A stretch of 64,000 nucleotides of DNA from Punica granatum (GCF_007655135.1 NC_045127.1:43597538-43661537), one strand, 5' to 3'; numbered from the stretch's first letter, positions 22,151-35,033 are shown. The notes: a model not told the origin generated them from the letters alone. Made by a program: numbers and translations.

Positions 22151-25100
22151 TCGTCCTTGTAGTACCAAAATCATGCATCGTACTGAGCCTCCATGCCATC
22201 CTCCAACCCGGCTTCGACAAACAGTCCATCGAGTCGGCCTGCGTGCCACTTGAGTCTTTTCTGTTTCAAGAGTAATATACCTTGTAATTTGTACTAAGAC
22301 GTGGGTATTTACTTTCTTCGCACACATGCATCATATGTTTTACTAAATTAGGGTGTCATTCATATTGACGAGTCTTAAGTCGGTTTTCCTTTCGTCTTGG
22401 TAAGAGACGCTTCACTCGGCCTCTTACTTGCGCCTCGATAGAGCCCACCAACCCACGAGGACCTCACCAACTCTCCACAAGATGCAGGCCACACGTCTTT
22501 CAGGACACCCTTCCCTTCGAGCACAACCACCATGATCGATCTCACCAACACTAAGATCGATCACCAAGAGGTTGCTGAGAGATGAAGAATTCGTCGGCCA
22601 ACCACAACTTCAGAGGAAGCTCACTCAGACCCGCGCCAAACTATAGAGACGCGATCAGGAGCTCGCTTGAGCGAACATCGCCATGGAGAGGTCTAGGAAG
22701 AGGGCTCGTGGAGGCCCACACATGCACTCTAAGATATATGTCTCCGTAAGGCCCTCACTTAGAACCGATGCTTTGCAAGGCCGTGCTCACTCAAACTCTG
22801 AGTGTGGTGGAAGATCAATTTAGGACATCATTTTGCAAAATTTGCATTATACTTTGAACTCATCGGGTCAATATGAATGACAACATTAGCTTTTGGGAAT
22901 TCACGCATCACATACATTCTATCTATATATTGTTTCACACGGCTAACACCCCGCACTAAAAGGTGAGTCGAGACTACCTTTGCAGATAGACCACTTGCGG
23001 TCTTCACCCTTCCTCTATGGTAAGGCGAGCCGTGGCCCAAGGGCCAACCCACCTTCTCAGGCGAAGCTAACTCCCCATTCACTGGACACAACCGAGCTCG
23101 TCATCGCTCGATTGAGCACACGCCTTTTTGTGCAACCAAACACGTCCAACTGAGCGCGCTCTTTCGCGTCGTGCGAGCATGCATCCATCTTACCCATGCA
23201 CACATCCTCGACGCACCCTATGTCTATCCCTCTACGTGCTCGCACGACGCCTACCAATAAATGAAACTAGAAGGCGACTTGAACCCCAAACGATCACAAT
23301 TAAGGACAACGAACACTCTCCGTCCAACTCCTTGGAACTTCAACACCGAGTCCCAACCATTCCTCCACAAAGATCGCAAGTAACTGCTTCAACAGACAGA
23401 GCATGGCGCAGCCCACCCGCCGCGAAAGTCATTTGCATGTTTGCACCTCCAACCGAAAGATTGTCTCGGCACGCCCTCCACTGTGGCGATCAACCGGCCA
23501 CTGGGGCAACATGCTCCCATTTCTTAAACTACTCTTTTGTTCCCTTTCTATTTTATTTTAATGCATTCCCAAATGGGCTTTTGGCACAAGCAAACCAACA
23601 CTAGGACAGTCTCGAAAGATGTCCCATCAGTCATGTCGGTCCCGTTCAACTTGCCTATCCTTGTGGGATTCAGCTCCTCGAGTTTTCCCTAGGAAGGCTG
23701 CGCATGCCAATCCGTAACCGGGGAAAGTATATACTTATGCGGCCCCAGCCATGGTCTAGCCACTCCGGTGTGGTGATGACTATACTCTCGGAAACAAGTG
23801 TCCCTCAAGCATGGCACCCCATGGGCCACATGACGGATGATGGGATCTCTCATGGGTCTACTCTACATTTCTTACCGCATATTTCACCACAAAATCGCCT
23901 AATGCATCATCTTCTTTGCCATCTTTCACAAGGACACATCGGTCATAGGCGAAGAACGATGCACGGGTTCACACCTCCCCGAGAACTCTTATTGGGCCTT
24001 TATCCTTATACTTCGACAGGGAAGGGTCCGACGAGAAGGTATCCCCCACAAAGTCGAAGACGGAGACAATTGAGCAAATCATTCAACATAGACGCGAGCA
24101 TCTCTATTGAGATTGAGCGACACTTCAAGGCAAATCGGGCCTTCACCACTGCAAAGGCCCACCACCGATAACATGTAACGACGAGCCCCGGAGCAAGACA
24201 CATTCGACTTCAAGAGACCTATCCTCCAAGGGGTACCCTTCACGTGAGCGGCAAGATACGGTCGGGAACGGCGATCGCACAAGGTGTCCGCCACGGACCA
24301 CGTCAACAATAGAGACCGGGGCATCCCCGTCCAACATTCACGCCAAGACAACCTTGGTCACCTACACTTCTGGGGCAAATTTTGTTTTTCTTTTTAGACG
24401 ATAGGGGAAATCATTTGTAAAGTTTGCAAGGACGAGCAGTATGAAATTCGGCTTCCAAATATCCAAGAGCCAAATCTCAATGAAAAGTCGGCCCTCATGG
24501 AATAGGGTTAGGACAGCAAAACGCAACAAGTCTTCACGGGGCAAAGTGCACCAAAGCGGCCCTGGCAATGCAAAATCGATGAGTTTCAAGTACATGGGGT
24601 AGAAAATAAACCCCTGCTACAAAAAAATAGAGAACGAAAAGAAGCGGAAAAAGCCGCCAAAAGAAAACGAGGTGACACCGAGGCTCACCAAATGCGTCGG
24701 CGGCGCCAATCCAAAGAAATTGAGAAACCCCAACAAAAAAAGGGGAAGCAGCAGACACAACTCCTCGATGAAGACATAATGCAAAACAACGAAAAACTCA
24801 GGAGCTAAATTCTCCGGACTCTTCTTCCTTGCAAACTTGAGAGAAAAAAAAATCGAGCCTGCTAGGTTGAAAACCCATTTCGGGCGACCTATGCAAAAGT
24901 TAGGGCAAAAGAGAGGCACAACCGGAAAATCCTTGTAGGCGGCCGTGGCAAAAGGAGAGCTAGTCCCCTTTAGGTTCAGAGGTGCGGCCCCGAGGTGGGT
25001 AACCATAGTAAGAGGAGAACAAAACGAGAGATAGATATAATTGACCCCATAATCCCTCACATATCATGTGGACTAGGGATCCCTAGGGAAAGTGGCCAGG

Positions 25101-25920
25101 TTGTCTACTCTAATATGATCCCCGATCAACTCTCCAACACAACTCAACCGTCCAAGGCGGATTCTTCCTTAAGTACAGTGGGCAACCAAGCAAGTCGTCC
25201 GAGCAGCTTGGCATAGCCTGCATAACAGAAGGACGAAAAAAGGGGGTACATCTCGTTGCAGGCATGAACTCGTGTATTCTTTTAGCCCGGGGCAACGTGC
25301 TCTCCATGCTTTCTTTTTCCTCTAGGTTCATTCATAACTCCAAACGGGTCACAGCCACCCTACAATCGGCTACCACAGTGCCAAAGTCCCAAACATTCCT
25401 TTCCGGGAGTCTAGTCATGACACTTTGGAAATGACTAGACTGTGGTCTAACCAAATTTGCACAGAAATCTCCCATGCAGGTTACAAACGCAGCCGCCCTA
25501 TGGCACTTTGTCGAGAAGGGTTCCAAGCCGACGGGTTCGTCGAACAATCTATAAGGCCGCTTGGGCATCATTGAGAATGTCTCGATATGACCATGCATGG
25601 CCAACAGAAGCCCTGGAGGCCTCGTATCGAGGCCTTCAAAAAACGGGAACCCGTTCATATTGCCAAAACAAAATTCTTCATGAGTCGCTCAAGCGACCCG
25701 AAATTGAAGAATATGTGTCACAATTACTCCTTTTTAGATGTGCTTACACATTGTTAGTAACTCACCACTAATTTACTGAAGTTATTGGGACCGTAGGAAC
25801 TGCAAGCAATAAGAACTACAGCGGACTATGATTCCCAATCCCTCGGGATTCGTAAGCTCCAACCGGAGCTCGAGTCCCTCGTCGCAAGACCGGGGCATCC
25901 CTAGCAAACCACAATCACCC
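22151..25920 (+). other. Non-coding internal region of the LARD-like element
   Basis: About 3.8 kb of moderately GC-rich DNA with frames of at most about 160 codons on both strands. None shows gag, protease, reverse transcriptase, integrase or RNase H motifs. The frames are probably decayed or never coding. Confidence 0.5.
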
Positions 25921-26430
25921 ATGCGGCAAAGCCGACATCCGGCAGAGCAACGAGCAACCACCCCAGCGGTGAGGCCTGCTTCCGGCAGATCAAATATACT
26001 ACCGCCCCAGGGCAAAGCAGGCCTCCAGCAAAGCACAACCATCCCAGTAATAAAGCAGGCCTCCGGCAAAGCAAAGCCCTTGCAGCAAAGCCGGTCTCCA
26101 GCAAAGCATAACTGCCCCAGCAGCAATGCCGGTCTCCGGCAAAGCACAATCGCCTCAACAACGAGCCCAGTTTCCGGCAGTCCAACATGCAACAGCTCCA
26201 ATAACAAGACCACCTTCCGATAGATCAAGCACAACTGCCCTAGCAGCAAGGCCGACCTCTGGTAAAAGCACAACCGCCCCAGCAGCAAGGACGGTTTTCG
26301 ACAGTTCGAAAGGCAATAACTCTAGTAACAAGTCCGACATCCGGCATATTAAATACACCGCCGCCCCAGGGGCAAGACACCGAAGAAGCAACTTCATCCC
26401 AGCAGCAACGCTGGCCTCCGATAGATCAAC
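25920..26430 (+). repeat. Degenerate GC-rich tandem repeats, ~38-45 bp
   Basis: About a dozen imperfect units built on GCCGGTCTCCGGCAAAGC followed by ACAACCGCCCCAGCAGCAA. On the opposite strand the same array gives a Leu/Cys/Gly-rich frame. Open frames on both strands here result from the repeat. Confidence 0.75.
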
Positions 26431-26849
26431 ACCTTTGGGATAGCATCAGTCATGCACATTCAGCGCACACCACCGTCCACATGGCTAACGAAAAGTTCTG
26501 CCCATCTCTGCGGGTGAGCCACGTACATTTCCCACTCTCCTTCGAGACAAGATGCATCTTGGTCCTGAGAGTCAATCCAACCCACAGCACTGCTTCCCTA
26601 CTGCAACACTCACAAGCAACAGCATCCCCGGTGAACACAGCGATCGGATCATCCCTGCCAAGCACGCGACACAAGTGATCCAGCATGCGCCTAATCATGC
26701 AACAAACTGCAAGCCACGCCTACCGCTGCACCATCCCAGCAAAGTCTCGACCCAATGACAAGTGCCCCTTTTCAGCGTCTTGCGCTGTACCTTAGCACTG
26801 ATCTTTACTTCTGCATTTCCTGCACTTTCCTATCAACTTGCATATACTG

Positions 26850-27630
26850 CTTTGGGTTTGCACACCCACACTTATTGCTTTGGGTTTGGACACCCACTTC
26901 TTAATGCTTTGGGTTTGGACACCCACCATTTATTACTTTGGGTTTGGACACCCACTTTTACTGCCTTGGGTTTGGACATCCACTTTTTACTGTTTTCCGA
27001 ACTTCGCATTCACCTTTACTGCTTTCCGAACTTCGCGTCCACAGTTACTGCTTTCTGGACTTCGCATCCACCTTTACTTCTTTTCGGACTTCGTGTCCAC
27101 ACTTACTGCTTTCCAGACTTCGTGTCCACACTTACTGCATTCTAAACTTCACGTCCACCTTTACTGCTATCCGGACTTCGCGTCCACACTTATTGCCTTC
27201 TGAACTTCGTGTCAACATCTAATGCTTTTCGGACTTCGCGTCCACATTTACTGTTTTTCGGACTTCGTGTTCACATCTAATGCTTTCCGGACTTCGTGTC
27301 CACATCTAATGCTTTCAGGACTTCGCGTCCACAATTACTGCTTTCCGGACCTCGCGTCCACTTTTACTACTTTCCGGAATTTGTGTCCACATTTACATTT
27401 TTTTCAGACCTCGCGTCTGCATTTACTGCTTTATGGGCGTCGGCCCTGCATTTATTACTTTATGGGATCCGGCCCCGCATTTACTGTTTCATGGGCATCG
27501 GCCCCACATTTACTGCTTTATGAACTCCTGCCCCGCATTTACTATTTTATGGGCCTCGGCCCCGCATTTACTGCTTTATGGGCTTCTGCCCTGCATTTAC
27601 TGCTTTATGAGCCACGACCCCGCATTTATT
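26850..27630 (+). repeat. Tandem array with a 30-bp period
   Basis: About 26 imperfect units in three blocks: GGGTTTGGACACCCACTT-type (26850-26990), GCTTTCCGGACTTCGCGTCC-type (26990-27420) and TTTATGGGCCTCGGCCCCGC-type (27420-27630). The period is divisible by three, so all three forward frames stay open over long spans, giving 10-residue peptide repeats without real coding evidence. Confidence 0.85.
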
Positions 27631-28231
27631 GCCGAATTCACGCTTTCCCGCTTCCTTGCCCTGATTCCTTTATTTTTCTCTCTCACAACAGGTCTGCACA
27701 TACACAGCTTACTCCCATACATCCAAAACAAGAAAATCAAGCGTCTACAGGGGAAGTCGAAGCAGTCATCGGGACCAGACATGGTGCTTCTCATAGTCTT
27801 TGGCTGCATCCTCTATCCGAGCACACAACCAAATAGGGGCAAGTTGTCAGCCCCTTATTTTGGTCCACTAACTCCATAAGGACAAAATCGTTATTTTGTC
27901 ACCCGTATGGGGGAAGTATTTTTAGCATATTGCTCGAGCATTCACGACCTTTGAAAATATGGCATTTTCTTAATTTAACATCAATTTTATAATTTTAGAA
28001 AAAAAAATACTTTACGGGGGCGTCTTTGGATTTCACGTGTATCGACGTCAATTTTCAAAATTCGGGACGAAAATTCGAGGCCGGAAAATATTTTATCGCA
28101 CAACATTGTTCCATAAATTTTTCTGAACACAATGCCAGTCCCGGATAATTTTTTTGACATCCAATTGAAAAGAAGATAATTTTACGGTTTACGCGTATCA
28201 ATTTCAAATCTTTTTTTTTAAAAAAAAGGTC

Positions 28232-28257
28232 GGTCAGAAGTTCTGAAACTTCTGACC
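28232..28257. repeat. Perfect hairpin in the 3' LTR
   Basis: GGTCAGAAGTT, a CTGA loop, then AACTTCTGACC: an 11-bp perfect stem, present with one change at 12886-12911 in the other LTR. Confidence 0.75.
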
Positions 28258-29504
28258 GTTGTCCTTTTTGTTGGTGACCATTTTTTTTCTTTTTCCGTTT
28301 TTTCCTTTTCTTCTCCTTTCTTTTCCTCTTCTTCTTTCCGCTCCTCTTCTTCAATCTTTCATCCTCCTCAACAGAGAGAACCCTAAGAAAAAAACATAGA
28401 TCCTCACCTCAAAAAAACCCTAACCGAGCGGTCTCTCTCTCGGCTCATGAACATAGCCGCAACATTCCCATTTCCCTTCAGCTCAGATCTCCGCTCCCAG
28501 CAGGTTCTCTCACAACTTTCTCTTCCCTTCAGCTCGTTTTTTGCTCCCAACTCCCCTAGAATCCACCGCAACATTCCAACTTTCCACTCAGCTCAGAGCT
28601 CCTCTCGACTGACCTCTCAGCTCAACTCTCTCACCATTCCCCCAGCTCACTCCCCCGGAACCCACAACTCATGGCCCTCAGCTGACATTTTCTCCCTCAG
28701 CTGGTCACTCCCGGCCATCACCTCCCCTCAAAGCTGCACACGCCACCCCCATGCGCCCCATGCACGCACCTGCCATCTCCCGCGACAAGCCAACAACTTG
28801 TCCCCGACCTTACTCCTCTTCCTCTCGGTTTTCTTTTTTGGCAGAGGAGGACAACAGAGCCATCCTCATCACCGACCTGCTATCGTCACTCCCATCTCTT
28901 TCATCACCAACCTGCTATCGTCACTCCCATCTCTTTCTCTTTCTCTGTTATTTTTATGTTCGTTTTTTTTTCATCTTTCTACTAGTCTTTCCTTTTCTTT
29001 TGCAAGTAAAAATGTCTGGAGCCTGACAACCCTTGCTCCTACCTTCCCGAACCTATTTAGGTCCCGATCTCCTCTTCTCGGCTCAACTGGGTTCAGCTGG
29101 CCCTTCCTCGATGAGTGGTTACCTTGAACGCGTTTGAATATCCCCTTTTCGGTACCGGTTCATGAGGACCTCCGAAGTTCCCTAAGCCCTAAGCTAAGCC
29201 TTTCCCTTCTTGCTCTTGTTCTAACTCTTTTTTTTATATTCCATTTCTCTTCCTTTTCCCGTCACCGACCGTTTCCTTTTTCTTTTGTGTTGGCAGTTGC
29301 ATCGACATTTCGAGGGATTACCGAAGTCTTGCAGGCTCCTCTCGACACTATCCCGATGAAGGTATCAAATCCTGATTTAGTGGCATGTTTAGGGCTTCAT
29401 TTTTACGTATTAATGTTTGCTTAGATGATGATGACGTGAAGTGAATATTTGTGAATTGTGTCGATGAACGAGATTACTCCAAACGCGATTTTACAAACTT
29501 TCCG

Positions 29505-30060
29505 TTCTGTTCCATTTTAGTCCTTGCCGATATTTTCATTTTTTCAGACCTGCTCTAAACTTTAAAATTTGTTTCAACCAAGTTCTGGGCCATTTTCAAC
29601 ATTTTCAGTTCAGCCACAGAATTTTCAAATGATTTAAACCAGTTCATAAAACTTTTAAATTTGTTTCAGTTCAGTCCCTATGACTTTTTCACTTTTTCAG
29701 ATCAGTCCCGAACTTAAAAATTCGTTTCAATCAAGTCCTGAGCTATTTTTAACACTTTTAGTTCAGCCACAGAATTTTCAGGTCATTCAAATCAGTCCAG
29801 GGAACATTTTAATTCGTTTCAGTTAAGTCCCTGTGATTCTTTTTTCATTTTTTCAGATCAGCCCCAAACATTCAAATCTGTTTCAATCAGGTCCCAGGCC
29901 ATTTTTAATTCCCATTCAGCCACATAACTTTTCAAACGTTCCAAATTAGTCCAGGAAACTTTCCAAGTTGTCTCAAATCAGTCCCCGAAATTTTTAGCTA
30001 AATTTCCAAATCAGTCTCTGTTCCTTCAAAATTATTTTAATTCGATCCTTGAGCAATTTA
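29505..30060 (+). repeat. Degenerate ~60-bp tandem repeats in the 3' LTR
   Basis: Counterpart of 18880-19560, with one copy of the 128-bp piece instead of two. Confidence 0.65.
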
Positions 30061-32016
30061 TGAGATGTGTGTTATGATCGTGAGTGATATATGATTGTAT
30101 GTGACCGTATTTTATGTTTAGTTTTGATCGGATGAAAAATCATAAGTTAAATGTGTTAGGTTTAAACAAATCGCTTCGTAAACCCATAGAATCTAAGGCA
30201 AAGAATACATCAAAACGGTTTAATTAATCACGTGAGCTTAAAACTGACGAATTAATTTTATTGTGATCATTTTGCCCATATTCGTGTGCTTGGAATGTTT
30301 GAATGTGTATTTGATTAAAATATCAAATGAATCGGTTTAATCACGTAAAGTTGATAAAAAATTGGATTTAACTCCAAGACGGTCGGGAACTAGAGTTTTC
30401 TCGGGGCGGCCCACCAATGACGGTTCTGACGGCTCGAAACCCGTAAACTAAAGCATTCGACAAATTTTTAATTAACTTAAAATTCCACACATGGGACAAT
30501 CGAGACGCTAAACTTGACTAAATTAAATCACTTGACTCCTTTAAATGAATTGCACGAACCGATTAATAATTTGTAATCGCGTCGACAATTCAAGAACTGT
30601 TTTCCATGCCTTTCTTAAAAATTCATAATTTCAAAAGTACCGAGATACGTGCCTTGTGTAGCATGGATATCTAGAGAGTACTCGTATATCTTGACTTAAG
30701 TCTAGGCCCAATTTGAGGCGGCTCAAGTCGGGATATACGAGTCCTCTTTGGACCACTTCCAGGCGAAGCGACTGGTTTCTAGGCTCTTTCGGGGTCTTCA
30801 CAACCCCGATGGATCCAAGGGATTGGTCGACACCGGCTATTGACTTTCGATAGTCCGTGTCGCGTGATCTTGATTTTTCATACATATACATATTTTCCGG
30901 TTCAAGGGCATGACTACTAGTTCTTGACCCGCCGACACCCTAACGGTGTTTCGTGCTCTCATTTCCCTAAATTTGTGTTTAGAACGGTTTAAAATACAAA
31001 AAACAAATTAACCTCAAACTCGGCTTAACCAAACATGGGCAAATAGTCAAGCAAATGGTTAGGTTTTGGGTTTTAGGTGAAAACACTCTTAATCTGTAAA
31101 AATCACATTGTCACGATTTAAAACAATTTAAAAACAACCCACACATTTGAGACTTGATTACAGACATCGTGTTTGTCGGGTCCACTAAAATAACGCCGAA
31201 TGCTACATGCCCTCTCCATCGCCGCGTTTGTTTGCTTTAGGGTAGGATTTGCATGCCAAGATACCCCGATTAAGAATCGGTTAACTTACATAAATTCGGC
31301 AATAACAAAACCCCATTGTTTCTTTATTTGTGCTTACTTGTTACATTTTTACACTTATTTGTTATGCGGATCGAGCCCGATCCTTTAGGACACGATTTAC
31401 ACGGGTCCAACGCTCCTAATCGTCAATCTCGGGTCCAACACCCCCATGCACTGAGTGCGCATCTTAATTTAATTTTCAGTCTTTTCCAAAACCAAACGGT
31501 GAGTATGAGTGAAATAACGACTAAACGCGAACCAATTGGGATTCAGTTGTTGTAATTTGTATTCTCATTTGAGAGAACAATGTGAGGATTTATTATGTAC
31601 ATTTATTCATGTAAAATCCCGGTCGGATAGTGAATGGTCGGAGTGTTTCTTCGAATTTACGGTGTCAAAACGGGTGAGTCAAGTGCAACCCTAAATCATG
31701 CGGTAAATAAATAAAATGGCAAACCTAGTAAGTTAGAGTACCAAAAGGGAGTGTGGGATATAGGCTTACACGTAATAGAACTCCCGAATTCGGAATTTCT
31801 GGTTCCGTACAGACCATTGCCTTAGCATACTAGGTGTATCTTATACCCCTAGACCCGAGCAACTCATCGGCCCTCGACCTTCGGGTCGTAAACTGGTAGT
31901 GGCGACTCCTTCTCACATGCGTCCGTCGCGTGTCCTCGAGAAGGTGGACACTCCCAAACCGCGTTGTCGAGGCTTGCGTATGCGTGCCCCGATGAGACGA
32001 AATTCGGGTGCACACA

Positions 32017-32052
32017 ATAATAATAATAATAATAATAATAATAGTAGTAATA
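32017..32052. repeat. (AAT)n microsatellite at the element border
   Basis: ATAATAATAAT repeats directly after the 3' LTR. A shorter AAT run precedes the 5' LTR at 12486-12499, so the LTR element entered an existing AAT tract. Confidence 0.8.
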
Positions 32053-32841
32053 ATGTATACTTATTAAAATTATTAAGGGTTTTTGATGTATTTTGCTAAA
32101 AGTAAATTTATGAAACAAATCTATTTTTTTTTGTGCACATGAAAAATATCATTATTTTACTTTTAAATTTTCTGACGAGAATTCTTATTATAAATATTTG
32201 AGAATTAATTAATAAATTAAACTTATAATTTTGTAGGTTTGTGAACTAGGTTTGTAACAGGAAATGTTTTCAGTATTTAGGGAAATAATATTAATATAAA
32301 TGTAAAAGTATAAGGAATAAATATATTTAAGTGTAGTAGACTGACAAGTGAAATTTGATTAGCTCTACGGTTAAGGAGATATGCGTGAAACGTGTGAGGG
32401 GCAAATGTGTAAGAAGCAACGAGAGGTCTTGGGTTCTTGACAGGCCAAACACAAAGTAATAAAGAGGGGTTGGCGAAAGGAATTTTTTTTTATGGGATTA
32501 ACGAGGAACAAATATTTATTATTATTTTTAATGGGATTAGCGAGGGACTAATGAAATATTTATTATTATTTTTAATGGGATTAGCGAGGGAGTAATGAAG
32601 GATATGGCCCTCGCTAATCCCTCGCTATAAAAAAAATTATTTTTAATTAGCGAGGACAGTTCCCACGCTAATCCCTCGCTAACATGTGTCGACGGATTAG
32701 CGAGGGATCATCCCTCGATAAGTTCACTAAGTTTAGCAAGGCTCATTTTAGCTAGGGATCCGTGTCCTCATTAAACCTTCATTAGCGAGGGATTAGCGAG
32801 GAATCCCACCCTTGCTAATACCAGCATTTTTAGTAGTGGAG

Positions 32842-35023
32842 TCCCAGCCATATAATTATATATAAGACCGATATAATTCGAGTTCAAGCCTGCTCATGTA
32901 AGGGAAAAAATCAAGCCTATCTATTTTCTTTTAAAACTTTTAAATTATTTCTAAAATATAGAGTAAGGTGTAATTTTTGTGTGACATCTTATTAGATAAG
33001 ATCATGAGCTTAATAGAGAATATGTGTGAAGTAGAAATCATGGGCTAGTGAAAACCCTATTGATAGAATTGATAGTGAAAACCTTATTGGTTTTAAGTCG
33101 ATGATGTATGAGTGTTTGCATCGATTCATTTTTCTCTCTCATTCCAAACATTCTATTTTTTTTCAGTGTAAAGTATATAATATTCTCAGTAGTATATACA
33201 TACTATAAAAAGTACTTATGCTAGAAATTAGAAAAATGATTTGCGTTTTAAACAAACAACCCCTAAAAGAAGACAATATTTATAAGACTAAGGGTTAAGT
33301 GCAGAGGCGTTTTTTTATCGGCTAAAAGCCATGAGGTCGATATTAATCTTCATAAGTAGAAATTTCATATAATTTTAGGTCATGTTTAATTTCCCTAAAT
33401 AGAATGAAAAGCAATCAAATGAATTTTATAATGTGAAATATAATTAATTTTATTAAAAAATGATCTTTTCCTAGTTTAATTTGAAAATGTGAATCAACGT
33501 ATTAAAAATGATGAACTTATTTATCAAGATTATAATTTACACGTATTATATGAATCTCAAAGAAAATATATCATAGTTGAATAAAAGCCAGTTGAAATGA
33601 TGAAATAGACATTACTTAAATTTTTTGGAGGAAAAACCACTCCATTAGGTTGGAGAAAAAAATTCATTAAAATGAAATGCTTTTTCCAACTTATAAAATA
33701 AACATTGAAGAAAGAAATGAAGAAACCATGAAGGATCCATTCCATTCCATTTCTTCTTCTTTTTGATAACTCATAAGTAATATTATTGATGAAGTGTAAT
33801 TAAGGTACAAAGCAAAGATCATTAGAGTAATTTCATTACTTTTTCGGTGTACCAACCGTAATCTTAGTTTATCTCTAAGTCTGCGAGCCTCCTTCGGGAC
33901 ATTGAGGCACATAGAAAGGTGCTTTTCTATCAACAAATTAATTATGTAATCCGAACAGAGTTGTTGACCGAAAGAAAAATGAAGTCCTATAATAAGTGAC
34001 TATATGTCTATGTCTAAGACCAAACCCAAACCCGAAGTAATTAAAGCACTTCATCACCCTCTTTTAAGAGAAAAAGAGAACTTAGAAAAGGGTCTAATAG
34101 TTAAAAAGGTCGAGAGAGAGAGAGACCCATAAGAACACGAAGTGATGAAATTGAAAGATGACAATGCATTGCCAAGAGAGAAAGGAAGTGAAGTGACAAT
34201 GGTGACAATGGGGGCGTTATTTTCACCTCTGCCAGCTGCTCTTCCTCAACCTGTGAATGTGACCCGACACAAACACACTCAACAAAGTAAAAGGAAAACA
34301 AAATTAAAAGCATGCGGTCCGATCTGATTATATGATACGTACCGATCCGATTTTAAATCGGTTTGAGGACAGGGTAGAAGAATGGGACCTAGAGCCCGCA
34401 TTTACAAAAGGTTATTCTCACAGGATACAATTGCTTTGGACCATTTCTTAGATAGATTGGTAAATATTCCATCATGAGATTAGGTTTGTTGTCATCATCC
34501 ACATTAAAGTTGCCATGGAGAAATTATTCTATCTCCTAACGTGGTGTGAGGATTGTCATAATTATTTTAAACTATGACAATATAATTGATTCTTCGTTAC
34601 CGCACAATTATTTGATAGAATTCGTCAGTTGTTCCCAGGCATCTATGTAATTTTTCCTCCTCCTTATTTCCAATTTTCTGGTTACATATCTTCCTTGGGG
34701 AATTTTAACTTGACATCAAGTTATGATGACACACTTGGTACATCAATTTAAATGTTTAGTATTTCAGTTTAAGTATTTAGAACTTTTATTATTTATGATG
34801 GATTATACTAAATATTAGACGCTTAAATTAAGATACTAAACGCTTGAAATTGAAAGTAAAAGTAATATACACTTGTATTAATAATGAGTACTAAAAGTAT
34901 TAGACGTTTGTAATGAAGTACTAAACACTTTTTTTTTGTCAAATAGAAGTATTAAACACTTAAACAGTAGTATTATGTGTTACTTTGACTCTATATCATG
35001 CTTGAAGTACCAATCTTTCTTAT
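32842..35023. other. AT-rich intergenic DNA, no gene seen
   Basis: Short frames only. A minus-strand frame near 33690-33936 reads KEARRLRDKLR and may be a relic of an unidentified coding repeat. Nothing else was recognised. Confidence 0.4.
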
Positions 35024-35033
35024 ATTAAAAAAA

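Larger units (their letters stand above)
12500..32016 (+). mobile_element. Large non-autonomous LTR retrotransposon (LARD-like) with ~4.2-kb LTRs
   Basis: Two long direct repeats, beginning TGTCAGC at 12500 and 27845 and ending near 21516 and 32016, flank a 6.3-kb internal region. The sequences outside are AATAAT-rich and give a plausible 5-bp duplication (ataat) on both sides, although the target was an AAT microsatellite and this weakens the proof. The internal region has no protease, reverse transcriptase or integrase motif and consists largely of tandem repeats and broken frames. A primer-binding-site-like sequence follows the 5' LTR. The element sits inside a CACTA-like transposon and is itself interrupted by a Copia element. 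By eye the LTRs differ by roughly 8-10% over about 250 bp near 20140-20390, so it is much older than the Copia. Confidence 0.75.
27845..32016 (+). repeat. 3' LTR of the LARD-like element
   Basis: 4172 bp, starting TGTCAGC and ending near GGGTGCACA before an AAT microsatellite. It aligns with the 5' LTR and lacks the Copia insertion. It has a private 35-bp tandem duplication (28867-28901 and 28902-28936). A weak purine tract (AAATAGGGGCAAG) precedes it. Confidence 0.8.
12109..32838. mobile_element. CACTA-like (En/Spm) non-autonomous element, interrupted by a large LTR element
   Basis: The right end, read inward on the minus strand, begins CACTACTAAAAATGC. The left end begins CAGTACTAAAATACG, a recognisable but diverged inverted repeat. 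Both arms are packed with subterminal copies of TTAGCGAGGGA or its complement CCCTCGCTAA: about 12120-12300 on the left and 32480-32820 on the right. Flanking triplets are tag (left) and gag (right), close to the 3-bp target duplication expected for CACTA elements. Without the inserted LTR element it is only about 1.2 kb and has no transposase, so it would depend on an autonomous partner. The inner right arm (32360-32445) also carries a tRNA-like A/B-box pair. Confidence 0.6.

Noticed and set aside
25920..27630. CRISPR-like array of repeats and spacers
   Set aside because: The genome is a plant nuclear one, the units are contiguous and degenerate without unique spacers, and no cas genes exist.
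26762..27879. Overlapping plus-strand frames of 75-204 codons that look like a repetitive protein
   Set aside because: They exist in all three frames because the underlying array has a 30-bp period. No one frame is favoured and no domain is present.
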